Shown here: positions 45,813 to 56,200 of the stretch, piece after piece
Layout: every line of letters begins with the position of its first letter
Position numbering within the stretch: position 1 is the first letter of the stretch
From: Vitis vinifera
Taxonomy: Eukaryota > Streptophyta > Magnoliopsida > Vitales > Vitaceae
DNA: 64,000 nucleotides
Direction of reading: 5' to 3'
Assembly: GCF_030704535.1 (NCBI RefSeq)
Contig: NC_081822.1
Coordinates: forward strand, 11,835,001-11,899,000
Made by a program: the position numbers and the translations under genes
Notes under the pieces: generated by a model
The model's database searches: none
What the model was told of the DNA's origin: nothing
Seen by the model: only the letters and a program-made list of their open reading frames with translations

Positions 45813-46024
45813 AAACAAAAAACCAGTCATTCTGCTGTCTTATTGTTTAGGCAAAAGAAAAAAAAGGAGACCTTTCTCACCTAAAAAAAGTGGAACAACA
45901 ATTAGGAAATTTTAGGTCAAACCTAATAGATAATAATAATATTTGGTAATAATATAATCCCACGAGGATAAAAAGAATTGGATAAAAATTTGGGTATGCG
46001 GACTTTGCAAAATAAGGGCTGTGG

Positions 46025-46181
46025 AGCCCATCGTTGGAAGGGCCTTAAAAGAACCCATCATTGGGCCAAAGGACATGTTAACAGTGAAGCCCATAGAGCC
46101 TCGAACGTCCGCCTTTACTTTTAGGGAATTGCTGCTGAGGACTGACTACTGAGGTTGATTTCTGGGCCATTGGACTGGGCC
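46025..46181 (+). promoter_or_regulatory. site II motif cluster before the PPR gene
   Basis: Five TGGGCC/T-type motifs on either strand lie in 157 bp: AGCCCA at 46025 and 46088, and TGGGCC at 46062, 46163 and 46176. Such clusters are typical of TCP-regulated nuclear genes for organelle proteins. Confidence 0.6.
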
Positions 46182-46233
46182 TCGGGCGTGGTCTCTTGTT
46201 CTCTAGAGGGCGAAACCATGACCTTTTGTTGGC

Positions 46234-48633
46234 ATGGACATGAGAAATGCGGCGAACGTCCGAAGACTGGCCAACCAGTACGCAGCTCAACTGCAACAAT
46301 GCTGTCCCCACAATCCCATGTCGTATTCTATCGCCCGTACTGTTCATGCCCACATGATAGCTTCTGGGTTCAAGCCACGAGGTTATATCCTCAACCGTCT
46401 CATTGATGTCTACTGCAAATCATCTGATCTCGTCTCCGCACACCACCTGTTCGACGAAATTCGTCAACCTGACATCGTCGCTAGAACCACGTTAATTGCC
46501 GCCCACTCCTCTGCTGGGAATTCCAATCTAGCACGAGAGATATTTTTTGCGACCCCCTTGGGAATCCGAGACACTGTTTGCTACAATGCTATGATCACGG
46601 GCTATTCACATAATAACGATGGTTTTGGAGCCATTGAACTGTTTCGTGACTTGTTGCGGAACGGCTTTAGGCCCGATAATTTCACGTTTACGAGTGTGCT
46701 AGGTGCTTTGGCGCTTATAGTTGAAGATGAAAAGCAGTGCCAGCAGATACATTGTGCTGTAGTGAAGTCAGGATCTGGGTTCGTTACTTCGGTTTTAAAT
46801 GCACTACTATCTGTATTTGTTAAGTGTGCGTCTTCCCCATTAGTGTCATCGTCATCATTGATGGCTGCGGCCAGGAAGTTGTTTGACGAGATGACCGAGA
46901 GAGATGAGTTGTCGTGGACAACAATGATAGCCGGATATGTAAGGAATGGTGAACTTGATGCAGCACGTCAGTTTCTTGATGGGATGACAGAAAAATTGGT
47001 GGTTGCGTGGAATGCGATGATTTCGGGGTATGTGCATCATGGGTTTTTCCTAGAAGCTCTGGAAATGTTTAGGAAGATGTATTTATTAGGAATTCAGTGG
47101 GATGAATTTACATACACAAGTGTACTTAGTGCTTGTGCAAATGCAGGATTTTTTCTGCATGGAAAGCAGGTGCATGCTTACATTCTACGCACTGAACCAA
47201 GGCCTTCCCTTGATTTTTCATTGTCTGTAAATAATGCATTGGCAACACTCTATTGGAAATGTGGTAAAGTTGATGAGGCACGGCAGGTTTTTAATCAGAT
47301 GCCTGTAAAAGACCTTGTTTCATGGAATGCAATCTTATCAGGCTATGTTAATGCAGGGCGGATTGATGAAGCTAAATCATTTTTTGAGGAGATGCCAGAG
47401 AGGAATCTTTTGACATGGACTGTGATGATATCTGGATTGGCACAAAATGGTTTTGGTGAAGAAAGTCTGAAGCTATTCAATCGAATGAAGTCAGAGGGCT
47501 TTGAGCCATGTGATTATGCATTTGCAGGGGCAATTATTGCTTGTGCTTGGCTTGCAGCATTGATGCATGGACGCCAGCTCCATGCTCAACTTGTCCGGCT
47601 AGGTTTTGATTCTAGCCTTTCAGCAGGAAATGCACTGATAACAATGTATGCAAAATGTGGTGTTGTTGAGGCTGCCCACTGTCTTTTCCTAACAATGCCT
47701 TATTTGGATTCAGTATCTTGGAATGCCATGATTGCAGCTCTGGGTCAACATGGACATGGTGCTCAAGCACTAGAACTTTTTGAACTGATGTTGAAGGAAG
47801 ACATATTACCAGATCGGATAACTTTCCTCACAGTTCTTTCCACTTGTAGCCATGCCGGTCTAGTTGAAGAGGGGCATCGCTATTTCAAATCCATGTCAGG
47901 CCTTTATGGTATATGCCCAGGTGAAGATCATTATGCTCGTATGATTGATTTGTTGTGTCGAGCTGGGAAGTTCTCAGAAGCAAAGGATATGATTGAAACA
48001 ATGCCTGTTGAGCCAGGTCCACCTATTTGGGAGGCACTTCTTGCTGGTTGCCGGATTCATGGGAACATGGATTTAGGTATCCAAGCTGCAGAACGACTCT
48101 TTGAGCTAATGCCACAGCATGATGGAACCTATGTGCTCTTGTCAAACATGTACGCCACTGTGGGCAGGTGGGATGATGTGGCTAAGGTGCGGAAATTAAT
48201 GAGGGACAAGGGTGTGAAAAAGGAGCCTGGATGTAGTTGGATTGAGGTTGAAAACAAAGTTCATGTGTTCTTAGTGGATGATATTGTGCACCCTGAGGTG
48301 CAAGCAGTATACAATTATCTCGAAGAACTGGGATTAAAAATGAGGAAATTAGGGTATATCCCTGACACAAAGTTTGTATTGCATGATATGGAATCTGAGC
48401 AGAAGGAATATGTTTTGTCTACTCACAGTGAAAAGCTTGCTGTTGGTTTTGGGCTCCTGAAGCTCCCTCTTGGAGCCACAGTTAGGGTTTTCAAGAACCT
48501 TAGAATTTGTGGGGATTGTCACAATGCATTCAAGTTTATGTCAAAAGTGGTGGAGAGAGAGATTGTTGTGAGAGATGGTAAGAGATTTCATCATTTCAAG
48601 AATGGCGAATGCTCTTGTGGCAATTACTGGTAA
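46234..48633 (+). CDS. PPR-DYW RNA editing factor (At1g25360-like)
   Basis: Intronless gene of 799 aa, of PLS subclass with E and DYW domains. Such proteins bind organelle RNA and edit C to U. PPR repeats run from about residue 40 to 620 with the usual WNAMISGY and GKQVHA wording. The E domain includes WEALLAGCRIHGN. The DYW domain starts near the PG box (KEPGCSWIE) and ends at the C-terminus as GNYW, where family members end DYW or a variant. The zinc-binding deaminase signature is present: H731-S-E733, then C759-x2-C762-H. The best match I recall is At1g25360 (OTP90). The target organelle and editing sites cannot be read from the sequence. The site II cluster upstream fits an organelle protein. 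Confidence 0.94.
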   Translation: MDMRNAANVRRLANQYAAQLQQCCPHNPMSYSIARTVHAHMIASGFKPRGYILNRLIDVYCKSSDLVSAHHLFDEIRQPDIVARTTLIAAHSSAGNSNLAREIFFATPLGIRDTVCYNAMITGYSHNNDGFGAIELFRDLLRNGFRPDNFTFTSVLGALALIVEDEKQCQQIHCAVVKSGSGFVTSVLNALLSVFVKCASSPLVSSSSLMAAARKLFDEMTERDELSWTTMIAGYVRNGELDAARQFLDGMTEKLVVAWNAMISGYVHHGFFLEALEMFRKMYLLGIQWDEFTYTSVLSACANAGFFLHGKQVHAYILRTEPRPSLDFSLSVNNALATLYWKCGKVDEARQVFNQMPVKDLVSWNAILSGYVNAGRIDEAKSFFEEMPERNLLTWTVMISGLAQNGFGEESLKLFNRMKSEGFEPCDYAFAGAIIACAWLAALMHGRQLHAQLVRLGFDSSLSAGNALITMYAKCGVVEAAHCLFLTMPYLDSVSWNAMIAALGQHGHGAQALELFELMLKEDILPDRITFLTVLSTCSHAGLVEEGHRYFKSMSGLYGICPGEDHYARMIDLLCRAGKFSEAKDMIETMPVEPGPPIWEALLAGCRIHGNMDLGIQAAERLFELMPQHDGTYVLLSNMYATVGRWDDVAKVRKLMRDKGVKKEPGCSWIEVENKVHVFLVDDIVHPEVQAVYNYLEELGLKMRKLGYIPDTKFVLHDMESEQKEYVLSTHSEKLAVGFGLLKLPLGATVRVFKNLRICGDCHNAFKFMSKVVEREIVVRDGKRFHHFKNGECSCGNYW

Positions 48634-51600
48634 GCATAATTTTTTTTTCAGTGCAAATTATTTATGTGGGACAAATTGTAGTCCTTGGAAGAAATTGGTT
48701 TATGAGTTATTGAAGCGGTGCTGTGCATTATGGATCCTACCCCAGAAACAAATAATTTCCTATGAAAGAATTCCAGAAGACTAACCAAGGATACTTGGGC
48801 ATAAAGCCAAAGATGGAAATACCTCTCATGATATATATAATGGCGAATTCATTTTCAGGATTAATGACTGCTTAGGGCCCTTAATAATGATGCCAACATA
48901 TCTCACCAACCTTGGTAAAAGCTTCCAAAGTGTTTTGGCTGTCACATCAATACTTCTGCAAAGGTGGTGAAAGCTGATGAATAACAGATTCATCATGGTT
49001 GTTTATCTGTAGATTCTCAAATTGCAGGAGCACACCTTTCAGAATTCGAATTGCAGATTTCAGCAATTCATCTTACATTCTGAGCTACCCTACTGACTTC
49101 AAGTATATGATGTACATGCTTTTTATCACATGCTAGAGCCATTTTAAAGATATTTCATGAAGCATGGCAAAGTTTTTAGATGGCAAGTGCTCAATATGCA
49201 ATGTACAATTTCACTTCTCTGAAGGATCCATAGGATCAGAGACCCATGATTAAGTGATCTGGGTTTTTGAGAATGCTTTGACAGAGGATGCAAGGTTTGA
49301 ATGTGGTCTTAATGGAGCAAGTCAGTGGATTTGTGTGCTTTGTGGCAGTTGGGATGTGCAGGACTATATTGAATGAGGTTGCACCTCTTGTTTCTTCCTG
49401 ATCCCAGTACCAAACCATGGCTGCAGAAATCTGCCGAATGCACATCATGGCTTGTGTTCTCAGCCAATATGGTTTTGAATCTGGAAATTACTGATTTATT
49501 TGGATACAATGCAGGACTCTTGGAGTGGATTCATGTCAAAGAACTGGAACGAAAATCCGAAACATGTGTAATTGTTGTCAAACAACTGTATTAACAGTTG
49601 GTTTGGGAATCTTCTGAAGCCGGTTTTACATGGATGCCACTCTTTAGTTCTTGGTATGATTAAGGGCACATTCTCCTCTAAATTTCTTGGTCAAAATTTA
49701 GAGCAGGAATTCTTCAGTTTGTTTATGATTCTTTTCGTTTGAACCTGGATTTCATAGTTTATCTATGCCTTCTACATGTTAGATATCGTCCCATTAGTTT
49801 TTTAGTCCAAATTCAAGTAAGAGTCTGTTTGACCATGCGATAAAACAATAGTTTATACATGAATTTTTTTATTTGAACCTCGATGTCATAGTTTATCAAT
49901 GTCTTCTACATGTAAGAGTTTATTTGGCCGTCTAATTAAGAAATAATGTTTTTAAAAACAGAAATATGTTTTTAAAATTTTTTCTTTCTAGTTTTCACAA
50001 ACAATAGAGAATATTTTTTAGAGAACCAGTAGAATGTCATTTTTCTTCTCTCTCAACAGTCATATACCGATGTAAAATTCTTCAAATACGATATTTTTTT
50101 AAATTACATGTTTTTATGAATTTTCTTTAACCTTTATAAAAATTTTCATTAACGAAATACATTTTAAATCAAATTATACTTGATACATAAAATTTAGTAA
50201 TTTTTAAAAATATTATGAATTGGAAAATTTGATTTAATTAATATTAGAAAATTATGGAACTCAATAACTATAAAATCATAATCAAAATTCATTTTAATTC
50301 ACTTAGCTAATTTCTTCTTTGCATATACTCATATTTTTGTAAATTTTTTTTATTAAGCAAATAAACTCCAAATCAAATAAGACTTAATGCGGTAAATTCA
50401 TTAATGAGTTTGATCATTTTTAAAAATAACTTGAAACTCAAATAATGATTTACTTAACAACAAAAATTTATGGATAGAAACCAGAAATTCATGGACGGAT
50501 ATTGGTATAAAAATAACTTTATTGTTTCTCTTTTATATAAAATCATTTTTTTTTAATAGATACAACTCATAAAATAAATTTCATAATAAATATTTTATTA
50601 ATAAAATAAAATGTTAAAAGAGTGAAAGAGCAATGAAAATTGCTAACTAAAAAATTAGACAAATTTGTCAAATCTTTTTTCTTTTACATAGTCTCATATT
50701 TAGTACTTATAAAAGTGAAAATTGCATACTAAAAATTACATAGAACTAGATCTCTTTAACTATTTCTCTGTGTGAAAAATTGGATACTAAAAATGATAAA
50801 AAAAATAAAAATTGTACTATATATATCCGTTCTAATTATCCCTTTTAATGATCTAAAATCCTCTTTCTCTTTAATTATTTATGGTATTAATTGGATCATT
50901 ATTTGGGTTTCAACTTATTTTTTAAATACTTAACTTGTTAATGAATCCAACTAATTAAGTACTATTTATTTTAGAATTTATCTATAAAATAATAAAAAAT
51001 GATTTTAAGCATAAGAGAAACAATGGAGTCCTTGTAAACTAATTTATGTTCACAAATTCTTGTATTAATCGAGTCATTATTTGAGTTTTAATTTATTTTT
51101 AGGAATTATAAAACTTGTTAATAAATCAAATGCATTAAGCCAAAGCAGATCATATTAAGGTTAGAATCACAATAAGGCCTAAGTTAGGGCCAAATTAAAC
51201 CAAAGTTCAAAGGCCTAAGTCAAGTACTCAAAATTAAATCAAGGAGAAAATTAAGCTCAAACTATTCAATATCAAGCTTTTTTAAGAAAATCATATAAGA
51301 AAATAAAAATTATACCCACACCCGCACCATTATTTGAATTAATAAAATGCAATTTGATCATACATAAATTTTTAAGAGAAATTTGTGTATAAAATTATAG
51401 TACAACCAGTGGGACAATCTCTACCTCTTGTATTTGACTTATGCGTGGAGTTCAATAAAAGTTTTAGCTCTATGACTCAAACCAACACTAAATTCTCAAA
51501 ACATAAACCCAAATTGTTTCTTTAATCGACAAATCATGAAGTAACTTATTTGAGTTATAACGCTAAAACTTTTCTTAAACTCTATGCAAAGGTCCGTGAC

Positions 51601-52644
51601 TTATAAATAAGAGATGAAAGATAAAGATTGTCTCATTAAACATGCCAAAAATTTAAACACATAGGTCTCTCTTAAAATTAAAATTATGCATGGTCAAATT
51701 ATATTTTATTGTTTTAAAAAATGATGTGAGTTTCATCCTTGTTTTATCATCTTATTCTTCCTTTCCTAATTGTTAACCCACGACTTGAAGAATCATCTTG
51801 ATCTATAGTTTATATTTTTTTTTCATACTTAAGCCTTATATACATATACATAAGAAGGGAATATAATTTTATTTTTTTTATTTGTCTTGCCTAATCTAAT
51901 TTCGAGGAAGGAAGACTTCGTGCTTTTGTTTTGTCGATAAAGGCTTCTGATTAGTAATCAAGAATATGGGTAAAAAGAAAATTAGCTAGAGTTTAATTTG
52001 GACTTTGATTTGATTAATATTGAATATTAACTTGGATTTTAAATTGGTTTGGAGTTTGATTTGACTTAACTTTTGGTGTAATTTGAGTTTTGTCTTAATT
52101 TTACTTGGACTTTGGCATGACTTAGCGTTGATGTGACTTAAACCTCATGACTTAGAAAATTCCAATCTTACTTGAAGAGCTTCTACCCGATAATTACCTT
52201 TTGATTTATATCTTATATAAAACTTTAGAATCGCCCATATTTATAAAAACAATATATATGTAGAAAGTTTTATGATTTTTTAAAAATATTATTTTTTAAA
52301 TTATAGTTAATATTTAGGGAGATTTGAAAGACTATAATTTAATCTCAAAATATTATTCTTTCATTAAAAATAATATTTAAAAAAATATCTTTAATTTATT
52401 TTTTTTAAGAGAGTTGATAACTATTTTTTTTTAAAATTATCAAACTCATCATTTTTAATTTATTCTAACACTTAAATTTTAATATACAGGTGTAAAAGAT
52501 AACTTGTCTTTGCTATACGTGGGACCCATTCTACACAATATTATTTTATTAATTAAAATTTTATGTCATGTGGTGAATTTTAATTGGTAAGTATTTAAAT
52601 TAATTATGAATATTTAATTTTTATGTTGGTTCATAAATGTTAAT
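48634..52644. other. PPR 3' region and AT-rich spacer
   Basis: After the PPR 3' UTR this is mostly AT-rich DNA without genes. A direct repeat of about 42 bp, starting TTTGAACCT, occurs at 49738 and 49872 (spacing 134). A TTGGACTTTGATTTGA-like low-complexity stretch lies at about 51980-52160. Confidence 0.5.
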
Positions 52645-52965
52645 GCTATGTTTGGTTTCCAAAAAATTAGAGGGAAAATGTAAGGGAAAGAAAATATAAA
52701 GAAAAATTAAAAGGAAAAAAAAAGTGAAGGAAAATAAAAAATAAATTAAAAATCAATAAATTATTATTTTTGTTACTTCAAACTCATTTTATTTATTTTG
52801 AATCATCAATATAAAGATTAAATAATTTAAAAGTACATAAGTTTTTAATTAGTTTTAATTATATTTGATTTTTTTATATTTTTTATAAAACAACAAAATA
52901 TAAAAAAATTATTTTTCTTTATATTTTTTTTTCTTTCCTTAGTATTTTCCGGAACCAAACATAAC
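52645..52965. mobile_element. MITE, inverted relative of the one at 8798-9111
   Basis: Begins GCTATGTTTGGTTTCC and ends GGAACCAAACATAAC. Read on the minus strand, its interior follows the same order of blocks as the copy in the mL53 intron, including ATTATTTAATCTTTATAT and ATTTATTGA. It is non-coding. It sits just outside the RPA43 promoter motifs. Confidence 0.75.
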
Positions 52966-52976
52966 CTAAATATTCG

Positions 52977-53093
52977 GGCCCAGCCCATTCAAGCCCATAC
53001 CATTTGGGCCGGTTGGGTCAGATTATTGGTGGCAGATCCTGACCCAAAATTAAGGAAAGAAGGGCCGACCCGGTCCATAATGCAAAACCCTAA
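52977..53093 (+). promoter_or_regulatory. site II cluster plus telobox, RPA43 promoter
   Basis: Four site II motifs (GGCCCA 52977, AGCCCA 52982 and 52992, TGGGCC 53005) are followed by the telobox AAACCCTAA at 53085-53093. The start codon is at 53285. This pairing is well known for ribosomal-protein and ribosome-biogenesis genes. Confidence 0.75.
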
Positions 53094-53284
53094 CTAGTGT
53101 CTTCTGTTCAAAACCCACGCCGAGGACGTCGAAGTAGTGGCTCCCGGGGAACCTGGGGAGAGCCGGTCTAGGCGTCACTCTTCTCAGTAACGAACAGCCA
53201 GTCGCCATCGTTTGATTTTCATCCCCGCCGGAAGTCTAGTTCCAACTTTTTTACTTGATATTCGCAACCCTGATTAAATAATCA

Positions 53285-56200
53285 ATGGAGGGATTAAGGG
53301 TTTCAGACGCGAATTTGATAGTATATGTGCATCCATCGAAAGCGAATAGGGTCTCTCAAGCCATCCTTCGTGAACTCAGTTCTTTGCTTTTCAAGTACGC
53401 TTTGCTCTCTTTTCTCTATCCGCTTGAAAATTCTTAGTGAAATCTCGATCAATGTTTCGTTCTCATTTAAATTGAATTGGTACGTTCTGTTACAGGCAGG
53501 GTTTGTATAGTTTTCATTTATGTCCGTTAGGAATAAAATCTTTAATCAAATTTTGGGCTCTTGTTGTAAGTTGGGATTGTAGTAGCAGTTGTAACATGTC
53601 ACGTCCATAGTTTCTTTGATTTCCTTTGAAATCTCAGTAACCAATGAAGAAGAGTTGTTTAAGTATAGGGCATTCGATTATCCAGTGGCTAAGCTAATTT
53701 GTACTTAATTTGGTGATTGTGTGATGATTTTATATTTATCTCGCAACTTAGCAAATGAAACAACAAACCAGGTTCTATCTTTATGCATTTTTTGTATTGT
53801 AAATTTCGTTTGGCCAACATGAGACTATGGTGAATGGGTCTAGGTATTTATCCTGTTTCTACATTGTTAATTTAATTCATTTACTTGGCACTAGGATAGA
53901 AAAGGTGGAGTTTCCTGTAGTTTTGCCTGAAGAAATCACAACAGATGTTTTAGTAGCCGAATTTTCAGTGCTAGTACACAGTGGAAAATGCTTGTTATTG
54001 TCCAACACATAATGTATCTTGAAGTTCACAAACAAATTTTAGGCACTCTTAGAGAATGCAATTGTTATACAGGCACATAAATTGACAAGAACTCCACTCT
54101 GCTCAACATCATTAATCAAAATTATTTGTGGGTTTTAGCTTTTATTATTTTTTGAGATGTGGCATAATCTGCTTATTTTTGCTTTTAGCATTTCCTTTTC
54201 CTTCTTTTGCATCTTTGTTATGGGTATGCTTATCTTCATTCATAATTCATTCTTAAAAGTTGTCTCTATACTACTTAGAGAATTACTTAGCTGCCACCCA
54301 GAACAATACTATTATTGTTGTCATTATTTTTTATATGATTAGTAATTTTGTTTATGGGCACCATAAATGACTCTCTGAAGAGTTAGGGATCATGGGTTGC
54401 ATTCAAGATGAACAAACTAAGAGTTGGATGACAAAGGGTTTGGAACTCAGCAATTCTATTAATGCAGACTGCAGTTCTATATGTGGAAAGTACATAAGCC
54501 TATTGTGTGAAAAACAGAAGTTTTTCATGCGATGGATTAACATTTGATCCAGCCTCATCCCTGGTTTCACGAGTTTGGTGTTTGCAAAAGTTAAAGATAT
54601 GTTGTTCATTTAGATAACATTTAGCTTTTCCAGATATGCCTCAACCTTTGATACACTAACTCTCCAACTTCACCCAGCCTCAATTTTCAAAATTGGAAAA
54701 AAAAAAAATTATTAATTAAAATTTTTAAGAAATAAATAAAAAAAAGAAACCCCACCCTTCCTAAAATACAACTTGTAATTGAATTTTCATATGATAAAAT
54801 AATGATCCAAAGCCATATCATTTTAATAATTTATATTAACATTTAAATAAAATTGGTTTTATAAATTTCAAATCAGATTGAGAAAAAATCTTTTATAAAA
54901 TCTATTAAATATTCACACTTGTCTCTTTTTTGCCTTTTTTTTAATCTTCATCCTTTTTCCTTTGCAATCATTATCCTAATTTATTTTTCATTATTTCATT
55001 GTTGTGGAAAACTCTTTTTCAACTTTGTTTAAGTGAAATTTCTTGTTTTATCAAAGTGAGTGCTAGTTGGTTGAATTGCCCCTTGAGGTTCTTAAAGGTC
55101 TCTTCAATTATACAAGGAAAAAATTCTGGAGCCTGATGGTTTCACCATAACTGTGTTTTTCGGAGTGTTGGGAGGTTGTTGGGGATCTATTAAGAATGTT
55201 TATGGAGTTTCACGATAGCGGGGTGATGACCCAAAGCACCAATGCCACTATCATAGCACTTGTGCCCAAAAGACGTCAAACAAGCAAAATTTCAATTTTC
55301 AGGCCTATAGCTTAGTCACAAGCTTGTGTTAGATCATAACTAAAGTCTTATCGGGTTGTATCCAAGGAATCCTTTGGGAGATTATTCATCTCACAAGGAG
55401 CTTTTGTTAATGAGAGACGAATTCTGGATGCAGTTTTGATAGCCAATGGAATCGTAGATGGGAAAAGATGATCAAGAGAGGAAGGAATAGTTTTCAAGAT
55501 TGATGTTGAAAAGGCCAATGACCATGGATTGGGGTTTTTTGGATCATGCTCTAGAAAGAAAGAGATTCAACCCAAGATGGAGGACTTGGATGAGGGGTTG
55601 CATGTGTTTAACAAATTTTGCAGTTTTGGTGAATGGAAGTGCCAATGGATGGTTCAAACAATCAAAGGTTTAAGGCCAAGAGATCCTTTTTTCCCTTTCC
55701 TCTTTACCATAGCAGTTCATGTCTTAAGGAGGATGTTGTTGAGAGTGGAGGAAAGAATATCTTGGAAGGGTTCCTGGGAGGGAGGAATAGGACCAAAAGT
55801 GACACACTTGTAGTTTGCATATGACACCATATTTTTCAAGAGCTTGCTTGAATGATTTGCATAACCTTAAGCTATTCTTGATGGTTTTTGGGCATAGTTA
55901 AGGACTTAAAAATTAACTTAGAAAAGAGCACTTTGTTAAGAATCAACATGAGTTTGGATTAGATCACGTCATTGGCATCAATGCCAAAATGCAAAGTTTT
56001 CAAGTGATCATTGACCTACTTGGGTCCCTTGCCAAGGGGAAACCTTCACTTAGTTGTTTTTTGGGACTCATGATCGATAGAATTTTTGGACGTTGGATGG
56101 TTGTCCTTGGAAAAACAATTTAGGCTTGTTTGTCACATATTCATAGTTCCTTGCTTTATATATGGTTTCGTTATCTGTAGCAACTAGAATTGAGAAAATG

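Larger units (their letters stand above)
41600..46024. other. 5' region of ARF5 and intergenic DNA
   Basis: The 4.4 kb between the ARF5 leader and the PPR promoter holds no recognisable gene. It contains GA/CT-rich stretches (41740-41760, 41943-41957), three G-boxes, one TGTCTC and long T- or A-runs (42580-42600). A possible MITE lies at 45483-45812. Confidence 0.5.
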
